Source: Ferdinandcohnia sp047238305 (GTDB lineage: Bacteria > Bacillota > Bacilli > Bacillales > Bacillaceae_L). Taken from it: a stretch of DNA of 64,000 nucleotides. A program made the position numbers and the translations under genes. The notes beneath the pieces were generated by a model. It saw nothing but the letters and a program-made list of their open reading frames with translations, ran no database searches and was not told where the DNA came from. This document shows positions 33,187 to 41,622 of the stretch, piece by piece. The number at the start of each line of letters is the position of its first letter. Positions within the stretch are counted from its first letter, which is position 1. The stretch spans positions 4,278,001 to 4,342,000 of the forward strand of contig NZ_JBDFMO010000001.1 in assembly GCF_047238305.1 (NCBI RefSeq), read 5' to 3'.

Positions 33187-34776
33187 TTATAAAATTTCAT
33201 ATCCTGGTATAGTCAAAAATTCTACAAATTCATCATTTGACACTAAGTTCGCAAATAAATGAACTGCTTCGTTGAAACGGCCTGCTTCAAATGCTTCACT
33301 ACCAATTTCTTGCTTAATTTTTTCAAGTTCTTCTTCTTGTAGTTGTTGAACAAGCTCAAATGTGACCTTTCTTCCATCCTCTAAGATCCCTTTTGGATGA
33401 CGGATCCACTGCCATAGTTGTGCTCTAGAAATCTCTGCTGTAGCCGCATCCTCCATGAGGTTATGAATCGGTGCTGCACCATATCCGCGAAGCCACGATT
33501 CAATATATTGAATCCCAACATTGATATTCGTACGTACACCTTGTTCCGTTATACTGCCTTTAGGTACAGCAATAAGTTCCTCGGCAGTCACTTGAACATC
33601 GGTACGTTTATTATCAATTTGGTTAGGTCCTAACATGATTGTATTAAAGACCTGCCTAGCAACCGGTACAAGCCCTGGATGAGCAACCCATGTACCGTCA
33701 TGGCCATTATGTGCTTCACGTTCTTTATCTGCACGTACTTTATTAAAGGCTTCCTCGTTTGCTTCTGGATTGTTTTTTACTGGTATCTGGGCAGCCATTC
33801 CACCAATCGCATGACACTCTCGCTTATGACAAGTCTTGATGACATGTTGTGAATACGCACTCATAAATGGAGCTGTCATTGTGACTTCTGATCGGTCTGG
33901 TAAAATCACATTCTCTACATTTCGAAATCTCTTTAAATAACTAAAAATATAATCCCATCTCCCACAATTGAGACCTGCAGAGTGTTCTTTTAGTTCATAT
34001 AAAATCTCATCCACTTCAAAGGTTGCAAGGATCGTTTCAATTAGTACAGTAGCTTTAATCGTTCCTTGGGCAATTCCTAGTTCCTTTTGCGAAAAGATAA
34101 ATACATCATTCCACAGTCTTGCTTCAAGATGGCTTTCCATCTTTGGTAGATAAAAATAAGGCCCGCTACCGTTCTCGATTAACACACTCGCATTATGATA
34201 AAAATAAAGTCCAAAATCTAGTAAACTCGCAGAGATTCTCTTCCCGTCAAGTTCAATATGCTTCTCTTCTAAATGCCAGCCTCGTGGACGAACAACAAGT
34301 GTTGCAATGTCATCGTTTAATTGATACGTTTTTCCATTTGGATTTTCAAATGTAATCGTCTTTCTAACAGCATCCCGTAAATGAATCTGCCCCTCGATTA
34401 TGTTTTTCCAAGTTGGAGAATTAGCATCCTCAAAGTCTGCCATAAATACTTTAGCTCCTGAGTTCAATGCATTAATGATCATTTTTCGGTCGACAGGTCC
34501 AGTAATTTCAACGCGACGATCTTGTAGGTCTTTCGGAACTGGAGCAACTGTCCAATCCCCATTCCGAATATGTTCTGTTTCGGATAAAAATGTGGGCATG
34601 ATTCCTCTGTCGATTTCCCGCTGTCTTTGCTGTCTCTTTTCTAATAATTGTTTTCTTCTTCCACCGAAGTTCCGCTCTAGTTTTTCAATGAAGTTTAATG
34701 CCTGAGGTGTCAAAATTTCACCATACTGCTCATTCATTTTTCCTGTGATCTGAAGTCCTGAGGTTTGTATCGTCAT
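33187..34776 (-). CDS. aceB: Malate synthase A
   Basis: This 529-aa enzyme condenses glyoxylate with acetyl-CoA to malate. Family signatures seen are FMADFEDANSPTW (about 113-125), LVVRPRGWHLEEKH, GRWDYIFSYLKR (the GRWDY catalytic signature) and GGMAAQIPVKNNPEAN. It is of the shorter AceB (isoform A) type rather than GlcB. The ribosome site GGAAGG is 13 nt or so from the ATG, slightly far. The 140-bp upstream region is very AT-rich with several short inverted repeats, probably the promoter and operator; I find no full cre match there. Confidence 0.95.
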   Translation of the reverse strand: MTIQTSGLQITGKMNEQYGEILTPQALNFIEKLERNFGGRRKQLLEKRQQRQREIDRGIMPTFLSETEHIRNGDWTVAPVPKDLQDRRVEITGPVDRKMIINALNSGAKVFMADFEDANSPTWKNIIEGQIHLRDAVRKTITFENPNGKTYQLNDDIATLVVRPRGWHLEEKHIELDGKRISASLLDFGLYFYHNASVLIENGSGPYFYLPKMESHLEARLWNDVFIFSQKELGIAQGTIKATVLIETILATFEVDEILYELKEHSAGLNCGRWDYIFSYLKRFRNVENVILPDRSEVTMTAPFMSAYSQHVIKTCHKRECHAIGGMAAQIPVKNNPEANEEAFNKVRADKEREAHNGHDGTWVAHPGLVPVARQVFNTIMLGPNQIDNKRTDVQVTAEELIAVPKGSITEQGVRTNINVGIQYIESWLRGYGAAPIHNLMEDAATAEISRAQLWQWIRHPKGILEDGRKVTFELVQQLQEEELEKIKQEIGSEAFEAGRFNEAVHLFANLVSNDEFVEFLTIPGYEIL

Positions 34777-34932
34777 TTTGTCCCAAACACACCTTCCTTT
34801 GTATTGTTATAATACAGATTTTTAATACTAAAAGTATTATATAACAGAATTTCCAAAAATGGAACATTTTTCTGTAAATTTTTATATAACACTTTTACAA
34901 ATAGTCATTCTGTACTATAACAACACTGAAAT

Positions 34933-34970
34933 AAAAAAAACTTGCTTACAGAAATAGATCCGTAAACAAG
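34933..34970 (-). terminator. Terminator after yhfN
   Basis: On the minus strand, CTTGTTTACGGA and TCTGTAAGCAAG form a 12-bp stem with G-U pairs, followed by TTTTTTTT. Confidence 0.85.
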
Positions 34971-34980
34971 GTTCTTTCGA

Positions 34981-36243
34981 TTATTTTTCACCCTTTTCAA
35001 ATTCATTCGTATACGTAATTCTTTCAAGCATTGTTGGGTGTCCATATCGGAAAATTTTCACTAAGAATGGCGGGTTCACTTGACTTAAACCTGCTCTTGA
35101 TAATTCCTGGAATGATGAGACTGCTGCCTTGTTATCCTCGGTCATTTCAAGTGCGTATAAATCAGCCGACTTTTCCTGATGTCTTGAAACAGCGTTTGAA
35201 ACTGGATCGGATACAAAGCTTAATACCGAAATTAATAATAAAAACACGGGCAAAACCGCAATATCTTTGACACTTGAAATTTTAAATACATGGCCCCATT
35301 TACGAATCATAAAGGTCATGAGCTTACTGATAATAAACAGTCCCACTAAGGTTAACACCAAGTACCCCGCAATCCCGATGTAAATATGCTTCATCACGTA
35401 GTGTCCCATCTCATGGGCCATTATGAATAAAATTTCATTTTCATTTAGTCGCTGAAGTGTCGTATCCCATAGCACAATCCTAGAATTGGAGCCGATTCCT
35501 GTTACATAAGCATTCAGTGAATTTGTCTTTTCGGACATATTTACTTCAAATACATGATCTGCAGGGATGTCTGCACGATCAGCCATCTCAAGAATTTTCG
35601 TCTCCAACTCTTTATTTGTTAATGGGAAAAAGTCGTTATACAATGGGTCGATAATAACTGGCTGTACGAACATGAGAAACATTGAAAATGGAATCGACAG
35701 CAGCCATGCATGAAACCACCATCTTTTTTCATTTCTACGAATCAACCAGAACAAGACGCCCACAATGACAATCATTAATGCATAATTCACCCAAAAATCA
35801 ATTAGGAGATCCTTCACCCAGCTTTGTGTGGATTGAACAGTGATATTATACGTCTTTGAAACATTGTAGCTAATCCAAGAAAGTGGAAATGATAATACTT
35901 CAACCAGCAAGGATAACCAAAATAGATAAATCGCCGTTTGTAGAATCGAAAATTTAGCAGATGCTTTTGACCAATCACGGAATTTTGCCGATATGCCGAT
36001 TACAAGGACAAGAGTATAAATTAACCATTCAAAAGGTACTGACAGGAAAAACAAAAGATTTTTAATTTGTGAATATTCTTCACTTAATAATAGTTCACGC
36101 TCATTCATAAATGTCTGTGGATCTGCAGGACTTCCTTTTAGCTGAGCAGGTATGTCTGTATTTGCTCCAAAAAATAAGTACCATGCTATACCTAATCCAA
36201 AAACAAGATAAATGCCAAGTGACCAACCGATTACTTTTTTCAC
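34981..36243 (-). CDS. yhfN: M48 family metalloprotease (Ste24/CAAX protease type)
   Basis: This 420-aa integral membrane zinc protease has the HExxH motif in FIMAHEMGHYVMKH (about 271), a second Glu ligand region in RHQEKSADLYALEM, and about six membrane spans. The type is CAAX prenyl protease 1/Ste24, which in bacteria acts on membrane protein quality control. The start is GTG 36243 with AAGGGGGAC 6 nt upstream; the longer frame would begin inside the ribosome site. Length and position match B. subtilis yhfN. Confidence 0.88.
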   Translation of the reverse strand: MKKVIGWSLGIYLVFGLGIAWYLFFGANTDIPAQLKGSPADPQTFMNERELLLSEEYSQIKNLLFFLSVPFEWLIYTLVLVIGISAKFRDWSKASAKFSILQTAIYLFWLSLLVEVLSFPLSWISYNVSKTYNITVQSTQSWVKDLLIDFWVNYALMIVIVGVLFWLIRRNEKRWWFHAWLLSIPFSMFLMFVQPVIIDPLYNDFFPLTNKELETKILEMADRADIPADHVFEVNMSEKTNSLNAYVTGIGSNSRIVLWDTTLQRLNENEILFIMAHEMGHYVMKHIYIGIAGYLVLTLVGLFIISKLMTFMIRKWGHVFKISSVKDIAVLPVFLLLISVLSFVSDPVSNAVSRHQEKSADLYALEMTEDNKAAVSSFQELSRAGLSQVNPPFLVKIFRYGHPTMLERITYTNEFEKGEK

Positions 36244-36395
36244 TAAGCTGTCCCCCTTTATGTACAACCCTCTTACTGTATTTTAGTTTAATTTAGTGCT
36301 AGTTAGAACATTGACTTTTACTATCATCCATTTTAGACAAAGATGATCCTTAAAAAACGAGTTGATTTTTTAAAGGGTAGTGGCCGGAGCAAATG

Positions 36396-36423
36396 TAGAA
36401 AGCCTAGGATTTAGTCCTAGGCT
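36396..36423 (-). terminator. Hairpin terminator after the alkyltransferase-like gene
   Basis: AGCCTAGGA and TCCTAGGCT form a perfect 9-bp stem immediately after the stop codon. The U-tract is weak on the minus strand (TTTCTA). Confidence 0.6.
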
Positions 36424-36424
36424 T

Positions 36425-36730
36425 TTACTCTGGATGATATTGATATTTTTTAAGATCGATTGACTTGTTCTCAATCTCGATCCCTTCATCCTCAAGAAAG
36501 ATGATCTGGGCAGCGTGAGTTTCTTCATCTAGGATTGTGATTTCCCCCCTAGAGTTAATCACCCGGAACCAAGGAAGATTGTACTTTTTGCTCATGGAAT
36601 GGAGAACTCGCACAACCTGTCTTGCGCCTCGTGGGCTTCCTGCAAGTTTTGCTATCTGCCCATACGTCATGACCTTTCCTGGGGGGATCTGCTTAATAAT
36701 CCTAATAACATTTTCGGTAAATGGTTTCAT
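36425..36730 (-). CDS. Alkyltransferase-like protein (ATL), MGMT homologue without the active Cys
   Basis: This 101-aa protein has the DNA-binding domain of O6-methylguanine methyltransferases: VMTYGQIAKLAGSPRGARQV contains the helix-turn-helix and Arg finger. Where active enzymes read PCHRV, this one has PWFRV. Trp replaces the methyl-accepting Cys, the defining feature of ATL proteins. These bind O6-alkylguanine without repairing it and hand it to nucleotide excision repair. It lies 12 bp downstream of azlD and may be co-transcribed with azlCD. Confidence 0.88.
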   Translation of the reverse strand: MKPFTENVIRIIKQIPPGKVMTYGQIAKLAGSPRGARQVVRVLHSMSKKYNLPWFRVINSRGEITILDEETHAAQIIFLEDEGIEIENKSIDLKKYQYHPE

Positions 36731-36742
36731 CTTGTTTATCCC

Positions 36743-37048
36743 TTACATAAAAAATGAATAAATGCTTAGAGCAAGGATGGAGCTTAATACGACGACAATG
36801 ACATTTGCCCCTAAGAAAGCGACAATAAAAGCGACTCCTGCACCAATGATTCCAAACCAAATATCTTCATTAATCGTAAAAACCCCTGGAATAATCAGTG
36901 CGCCAAGAATAGCAAACGGAACGTTCTTTAACACATTTTGCAGGAATGGAGGTAATTTAACAGAGTTAAACACAACTAGAGGCAACATCCTTGGTATATA
37001 TGTAACAAGCCCCATTCCGATAATCATAAGAAGAATTGTCTTATCCAT
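36743..37048 (-). CDS. azlD: AzlD family branched-chain amino acid exporter subunit
   Basis: This 101-aa protein has four hydrophobic segments. It carries the AzlD pattern GMGLVTYIPRMLPLVVF at the start and FGIIGAGVAFIVAFLGANVI later. It forms an efflux pump with AzlC; in B. subtilis AzlCD gives 4-azaleucine resistance. I start it at ATG 37048 because AAGGAGG lies 9 nt upstream. This start overlaps the azlC stop by 8 nt, typical coupling. A longer frame from 37078 would place the ribosome site inside the gene. Confidence 0.88.
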   Translation of the reverse strand: MDKTILLMIIGMGLVTYIPRMLPLVVFNSVKLPPFLQNVLKNVPFAILGALIIPGVFTINEDIWFGIIGAGVAFIVAFLGANVIVVVLSSILALSIYSFFM

Positions 37049-37769
37049 GCTGCTCATCCTCCTTGCTCTTATTCCCAACTAAACTAATAACCACTTCAAC
37101 CCCTATTGCTGCCACAAGAGAGGCTACGACAATTGACCAACCAGGCTCTAAGAAAAATGAAAAAATGGCATTTAAAATCGCTGCACTTCCTGCTAACACA
37201 ATTACTTTTCTCTGTTTTTTTAACGATGGTACAAGCAACCCGATAAACATTGCATATAAGGCGACAGACATGCTTTGCTGCAACACATGTGGAAGATTTG
37301 CCCCAATGACATGTCCAATCCCTGAAAAAACGACCCAACTTCCATAGGATATGGAGATCACACCAAATAAATAGCCCGTTGTAACCGTACCTTCTTTTAC
37401 AGCGGCAACAGAAAACGTTTCATCTGTAATTCCAAAGGAATAAAATGCCTTTTTAATTGGATGGTCTTCCTCTACCTTTTCATTAAGAGAGGCACACATT
37501 AAAAAATGACGGATATTTAAAATGAAAGTCGTAAGTATAATTTCAAAAACGCCAGTTCCTACGGCAATTAATTGTAGGGCTATGTATTGTGATGCTCCAG
37601 CAAATACGATAATACTCATCATGACCGTTTCAGCTACCGTAAGCCCTGTCGATTTTGCCAATAAACCGAATGTCAACGCAACTGGTGCATAGCCAAGCGC
37701 AATACTGATGCCGGCTTGAAAGCCGCTCCGAAATTCTGAATGCTTTTTTGCTAAAACTGTAGTTGTCAT
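37041..37769 (-). CDS. azlC: AzlC family branched-chain amino acid exporter
   Basis: This 242-aa membrane protein has about six spans. Family motifs are SGFQAGISIALGYAPVALTFG, split by the span boundary, TVMMSIIVFAGASQYIAL, LNIRHFLMCASL and ITDETFSV. The start ATG 37769 has AAAGGAG 12 nt upstream and GGGGGA adjacent; an alternative TTG at 37835 lacks a ribosome site. It overlaps azlD. No azlB/Lrp regulator is nearby, unlike in B. subtilis. Confidence 0.88.
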   Translation of the reverse strand: MTTTVLAKKHSEFRSGFQAGISIALGYAPVALTFGLLAKSTGLTVAETVMMSIIVFAGASQYIALQLIAVGTGVFEIILTTFILNIRHFLMCASLNEKVEEDHPIKKAFYSFGITDETFSVAAVKEGTVTTGYLFGVISISYGSWVVFSGIGHVIGANLPHVLQQSMSVALYAMFIGLLVPSLKKQRKVIVLAGSAAILNAIFSFFLEPGWSIVVASLVAAIGVEVVISLVGNKSKEDEQHG

Positions 37770-37865
37770 TCCCCCAATATTCTCCTTTAAACGTTTTTTA
37801 TTACTAATTGTCTTAAATTTGGAATGTTTTTTCAATGTTTTTGTTTGAATATTTTTAAGAAATGT

Positions 37866-37962
37866 GGTCTATCGGTTTTATTTACGGTCTATCATTTTTA
37901 TTTCGGTTCTATCGACTTTATTTCCATCCTATCGATTTTATTCCGTTTCTATCGACTTTAGC
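37866..37962. repeat. Five tandem 20-bp repeats
   Basis: Five copies of a unit close to TCTATCGACTTTATTTCCGG begin at 37868, 37888, 37908, 37928 and 37948, a period of exactly 20 bp. Copies differ at a few positions (CCTATC once, ATC-A once). They lie between azlC and the enoyl-CoA hydratase gene, both on the minus strand. There is no spacer sequence, so it is not a CRISPR array. Confidence 0.9.
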
Positions 37963-37976
37963 AAGATTCCGCCCAT

Positions 37977-38004
37977 GAAAAAGGCGCCTACCACGTGGCG
38001 CCCT
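37977..38004 (-). terminator. Terminator after the enoyl-CoA hydratase gene
   Basis: On the minus strand, GGCGCC-ACGTGGTA-GGCGCC is followed by TTTTTC. Confidence 0.82.
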
Positions 38005-38011
38005 CATAAAA

Positions 38012-38788
38012 TCATTTCCCTTTAAAATTTGGTTTCCGTTTTTCATTAAAAGCAGCCAGCGCTTCCACTCGATCCTCAGTTGGAATGATCACTTCATATG
38101 CTTTACGTTCAATTTTAAAGCCCGTATGTAAGTCTGCATTCATCCCCTGCTTAATCGCAAATTTGGCTTGCTGTAAGGCAAGTGGACCATTTTTTAGCAT
38201 CTCATTTGCTAGCTTCATGGAACTTTCCATTAATTCTTCACGAGGCACCACACTTGAAACAATCCCATACTCTTTCGCTTCTGTTGCACTAATTCGTTTT
38301 GCCGTTAAAATAAGCTCCATTGCCTTTGTTTCACCAATGAGACGTGGAAGACGTTGAGTTCCCCCTGCTCCCGGAATAATGGCTAGACTCGTTTCCGTTA
38401 GTCCCATTTGAGTATTCTCAACCGAAATTCTGAAATCACAGGCTAGTGCAAGCTCCATTCCGCCACCAAAGGCATAGCCATTGATCGCCGCAATTGTCGG
38501 CTGTGGCAAGTCTCCAATACTCGCAAAAACCTGGCCAATTTTATACACATTTCTTCTTACCTGTGCTTCATTTAATGTCTTTCGCTCCTTTAAATCAGCA
38601 CCCACACTAAATGCTTTTTCACCTGTTCCAGTTATAATAACAACACGAACATCAGCGTTCGTACGGATATCCTCGACGATTTCATCAAGTGTCTTAAGCA
38701 TTTCGTAATTAAAACAGTTCAAAGCATCTGGGCGATTCAATGTGACAGTTGCTACATGGTTTTCAACTTGGTATAAAACTGTGGTCAT
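38012..38788 (-). CDS. Enoyl-CoA hydratase/isomerase (crotonase family)
   Basis: This 258-aa crotonase-fold enzyme hydrates trans-2-enoyl-CoA in fatty acid oxidation. Oxyanion-hole loops are FSVGADLKER (about 60-69) and INGYAFGGGMELALACD (about 104-120). The catalytic Glu lies in TETSLAIIPGAGGTQRLPRL, and a C-terminal helix ends FNEKRKPNFKGK. Length is normal. GAAGAGGTG precedes the ATG. A near-consensus cre site sits just upstream. It lies beside lcfB, with which it forms part of a beta-oxidation group, though each has its own terminator. Confidence 0.9.
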   Translation of the reverse strand: MTTVLYQVENHVATVTLNRPDALNCFNYEMLKTLDEIVEDIRTNADVRVVIITGTGEKAFSVGADLKERKTLNEAQVRRNVYKIGQVFASIGDLPQPTIAAINGYAFGGGMELALACDFRISVENTQMGLTETSLAIIPGAGGTQRLPRLIGETKAMELILTAKRISATEAKEYGIVSSVVPREELMESSMKLANEMLKNGPLALQQAKFAIKQGMNADLHTGFKIERKAYEVIIPTEDRVEALAAFNEKRKPNFKGK

Positions 38789-38811
38789 GGATACACCTCT
38801 TCAATAAAATT

Positions 38812-38825
38812 TGATATCGCTTACA
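38812..38825. promoter_or_regulatory. Candidate cre (CcpA) site upstream of enoyl-CoA hydratase
   Basis: TGATATCGCTTACA matches 13 of 14 positions of the cre consensus TGWAANCGNTNWCA. It lies 24 bp upstream of the start codon, a position suited to repression by CcpA in the presence of sugar. Confidence 0.5.
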
Positions 38826-38876
38826 TCCTATTTCGCTTTAAACTGAAAAATTCCTTTAAATTATTTAAAAACAATC

Positions 38877-38905
38877 AAAAAAAGAACAGGCCAATCGACC
38901 TGCTC
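38877..38905 (-). terminator. Terminator after lcfB
   Basis: On the minus strand, GAGCAGG and CCTGTTC form a hairpin (one G-U pair) followed by TTTTTTT. Confidence 0.8.
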
Positions 38906-38911
38906 TCCCCC

Positions 38912-40462
38912 TTATTTTGTCACTAAATCCTTTAAAGCACGACGAAGAATTTTTCCGGTTGTATTTTTAGGAATTTCTTCTATGAATTCTATCTTACTAG
39001 GAAGTTTATATTTAGCTAAATGCTCCCGACAATAAGCGAGAAGATCATCTTCTGTTAAAGTAGGATTCTTTTTCACAACATAACAGTGGACTGCTTCTCC
39101 CTGCTCTGGGTCTGGCACACCTAAAACAACGGCTTCAACTACGTTAGGATGATTGTAAAGAACTTCTTCAACCTCTCTTGGATAAACATTATATCCACCA
39201 ACAATAATCATGTCCTTTTTACGGTCAACGATATAAAAGTAGCCTTCATCATCCATTCGTGCTAAATCACCTGTATAGAGCCAACCATTTCGCAATGCCG
39301 CATCACTTTCTTCAGGCATTTTATAATAGCCCTTCATCACATTTGGACCGCGAACAATCAATTCTCCAACTTGACCTACCTGGACTTCATCGCCTTTTTC
39401 ATCGACAATCTTGTTTTCGACGTTTACAATGTTTGTTCCAATTGAACCTGGCTTACGTGGACGATCTAACGGATTAAAACATGTGACAGGTGATGCTTCA
39501 GAAAGACCATACCCCTCTGATACAAGAACATTAAACTTCTGTTCAAAGCCTTTTAAAAGGGCGACCGGCATTGCAGCCCCGCCTGAAATACATAAGCGCA
39601 ACGAGCTTAAATCTTCTGGGTTTCCTTCGGGATACTGAAGAAGGAAATTATACATTGTTGGAACACCTGCAAAAACCGTAGCTTCATAGTCCTTGGCCAT
39701 TTTAAAAATTTCTTTCGGGCTAAACTTTGGAACAATTAACATTGTTCCACCACTCATTAATGGGGCATTTAACGCTACTGTTAAGCAGAATACATGGAAC
39801 ATCGGCAAAGTAGTGATGACTCGATCATCCTCGGAAATTTTCAAATAATCCGCAACGTCCCTTGCATTACTATACAAATTCAAGTGGGTTAACATTGCAC
39901 CTTTAGGTTTACCGGTTGTACCTGATGTATATAGAATGACGGCAATATCATCATCTTCAAGAATTGGACCAGAAAAAGGAAAATCACCCGAATCCACCAC
40001 AATTGTAAACGATTTCAATTTAGGGTAGATTGAAAGTTTTGAGACATCTACTTCACTATTAGCCCCCTGTGAAGTTTCGCACACAATAAGATGTTCTACT
40101 TTCGGAAGGTGTTGATTCATCTTCTCAAAAAGTGGAACAAGCAAATCAAACGTTATGACAGCCCTTACATCTCCGTTATTTACAATATAGCCGATTTCGT
40201 CTGGTGTATAGATTGGATTTATCGGAATTACCGTCGCCCCTAAACGGAGTGCACCGTAAAATCCTATCACAAAATGTGGAATATTCCCCAATTCGAGAGC
40301 AATGTGATCTCCCTTTTTTATTCCGAGCTGCTCTAAACCACTTGCAAACTTTGAAACTGCACCATCTAATTCAGCATATGTACTAACATTCCCTTGAAAA
40401 ATATACGCTGGTTTGTCGAAGTATTTCTTAGCTGTGTCCCCTAGTCGAGTTGATAGATTCAA
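38912..40462 (-). CDS. lcfB: Long-chain fatty acid-CoA ligase
   Basis: This 516-aa acyl-CoA synthetase activates long-chain fatty acids for beta-oxidation. Motifs are LYTSGTTGKPKGAMLTH, SEGYGLSEASPVT, TGDLARMDDEGYFYI, DRKKDMIIVGGYNVYPREVE and KNTTGKILRRALK. I place the start at TTG 40462, with GGGAGGGAG 4-7 nt upstream; the longer frame from 40507 would contain this ribosome site and the operator. It is syntenic with B. subtilis lcfB (yhfL) and has the same FadR-type operator upstream. Confidence 0.92.
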   Translation of the reverse strand: MNLSTRLGDTAKKYFDKPAYIFQGNVSTYAELDGAVSKFASGLEQLGIKKGDHIALELGNIPHFVIGFYGALRLGATVIPINPIYTPDEIGYIVNNGDVRAVITFDLLVPLFEKMNQHLPKVEHLIVCETSQGANSEVDVSKLSIYPKLKSFTIVVDSGDFPFSGPILEDDDIAVILYTSGTTGKPKGAMLTHLNLYSNARDVADYLKISEDDRVITTLPMFHVFCLTVALNAPLMSGGTMLIVPKFSPKEIFKMAKDYEATVFAGVPTMYNFLLQYPEGNPEDLSSLRLCISGGAAMPVALLKGFEQKFNVLVSEGYGLSEASPVTCFNPLDRPRKPGSIGTNIVNVENKIVDEKGDEVQVGQVGELIVRGPNVMKGYYKMPEESDAALRNGWLYTGDLARMDDEGYFYIVDRKKDMIIVGGYNVYPREVEEVLYNHPNVVEAVVLGVPDPEQGEAVHCYVVKKNPTLTEDDLLAYCREHLAKYKLPSKIEFIEEIPKNTTGKILRRALKDLVTK

Positions 40463-40488
40463 ATTTCTCCCTCCCATGGTCAGTATAA

Positions 40489-40506
40489 TGAATGAATAAT
40501 CATTCA
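40489..40506. promoter_or_regulatory. FadR-type operator of lcfB
   Basis: TGAATGAATAATCATTCA has 7-bp palindromic arms and matches the B. subtilis FadR box TGAATGA-N4-TCATTCA. On the minus strand a TATAAT -10 element directly precedes it, and the ribosome site follows within 25 bp. FadR (TetR family) would repress lcfB until long-chain acyl-CoA binds. The fadR gene is not in this window. Confidence 0.8.
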
Positions 40507-40583
40507 TTATACAGCAAAAAATAATATTCTAAATATATTATATTGAAAGAAAGTTTTTCTATCAAGACGTAAAATGTATTTTT

Positions 40584-40614
40584 GAAAAATGACGGGTAAG
40601 AAATCTTACCCGTC
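40584..40614 (-). terminator. Terminator after lplJ
   Basis: On the minus strand, GACGGGTAAG and CTTACCCGTC form a 10-bp perfect stem with a short loop, followed by ATTTTTC. Confidence 0.85.
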
Positions 40615-40625
40615 AACCACGTGAA

Positions 40626-41615
40626 TTAGTAAATTAAATTCATAAAATCATCTTTGGTAATTTTACCGAAATAATGCTGAATGTCGATACCTTCTAATGC
40701 CTTCTCTAATTCCGCTTTTTCATACTTTGTTCCAATTAATCGTTTTTCGATTTCCTCAACATCTCCAACACCAAAGAAATCACCATAAATTTTACAGTTT
40801 TCAATCGTCCCTTTTTGAACTTCAAGACGCACATCTATCGAGCCAACTGGGAAACGATGTGTATGTTGGTAATTAAATTTTGGTGATTTTCCGTAGTTCC
40901 ACTCCCAATTTTGATAGCGTGCCTTTGAAATTTCGTGAATTTTTTCCCAATCCTGCTCCGTTAATTTATATTCTGGAATTTCCCCTTCTGTGTTAAAAAT
41001 GTAGCGAAGAAGCATTTGTCTAAATTCTTCAATTGTAATTTTTTCCGTTAGGAATTCACTGATATTGGCAACCCTACTTCTTACAGATTTAATTCCTTTT
41101 GATTCAATTTTGTCTTTTTTCACTTTTAAAGCTGAAACGACGTGATCAATTTCTGAATCAAACATAAGAGTTCCATGGCTGAACATTCTACCTCTTGTTG
41201 AAAATTGAGCATTTCCGGAGATTTTTCTACCTTCAACCTCAATATCGTTTCGACCACTTAATTGTGCATGAACTCCAAGCTTATGGAGTGCTTCAATAAC
41301 GGGTTCAGTGAATTTTTTATAATTGTGAAAGCTCTCTCCGTCGTCCTTTGTAATAAAGCTAAAATTCAAGTTTCCTAAATCATGATAAACAGCTCCACCG
41401 CCTGATAAGCGACGCACCACTTTTATCCCATTATCTTCAACATATTGCGTATTGATTTCCTCAATTGTGTTTTGGTTCTTTCCAATAATGATCGATGGCG
41501 CATTAATATAGAACAATAAATATGTTTCGTTAATGTCTAAATTTTTAAGTGCGTATTCTTCAATCGCTAAGTTAATTTGTGGATCATTAATTCCTTTATT
41601 ATCGATAAATAACAT
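40626..41615 (-). CDS. lplJ: Lipoate-protein ligase
   Basis: This 329-aa enzyme attaches free lipoate, through lipoyl-AMP, to 2-oxoacid dehydrogenases and GcvH. Characteristic motifs are IIGKNQNTIEEIN (about 47-59), VVRRLSGGGAVYHDLGNLNF (about 75-94, lipoyl-AMP loop) and KISGNAQFSTRGRMFSHGTL. The C-terminal accessory domain is present (about 250-329). Length and position match B. subtilis LplJ (YhfJ). The start ATG lies 7 bp past the yhfI stop, with GGGAGTGA overlapping that stop, so both are one unit. Confidence 0.94.
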   Translation of the reverse strand: MLFIDNKGINDPQINLAIEEYALKNLDINETYLLFYINAPSIIIGKNQNTIEEINTQYVEDNGIKVVRRLSGGGAVYHDLGNLNFSFITKDDGESFHNYKKFTEPVIEALHKLGVHAQLSGRNDIEVEGRKISGNAQFSTRGRMFSHGTLMFDSEIDHVVSALKVKKDKIESKGIKSVRSRVANISEFLTEKITIEEFRQMLLRYIFNTEGEIPEYKLTEQDWEKIHEISKARYQNWEWNYGKSPKFNYQHTHRFPVGSIDVRLEVQKGTIENCKIYGDFFGVGDVEEIEKRLIGTKYEKAELEKALEGIDIQHYFGKITKDDFMNLIY

Positions 41616-41622
41616 CGTGATT

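Noticed and set aside
34777..34932. Riboswitch or cre site upstream of aceB
   Set aside because: The stretch is AT-rich with short inverted repeats but shows no aptamer core and no match to the cre consensus.
36425..36730. Active O6-methylguanine-DNA methyltransferase
   Set aside because: The acceptor Cys is replaced by Trp (PWFRV), so methyl transfer is not expected.
37866..37962. Possible CRISPR array
   Set aside because: Repeats follow one another at 20-bp period with no spacers, and no cas genes are nearby.
40463..40507. Longer N-terminus for lcfB
   Set aside because: It would cover the FadR operator and the GGGAGGGAG ribosome site of the TTG start at 40462.
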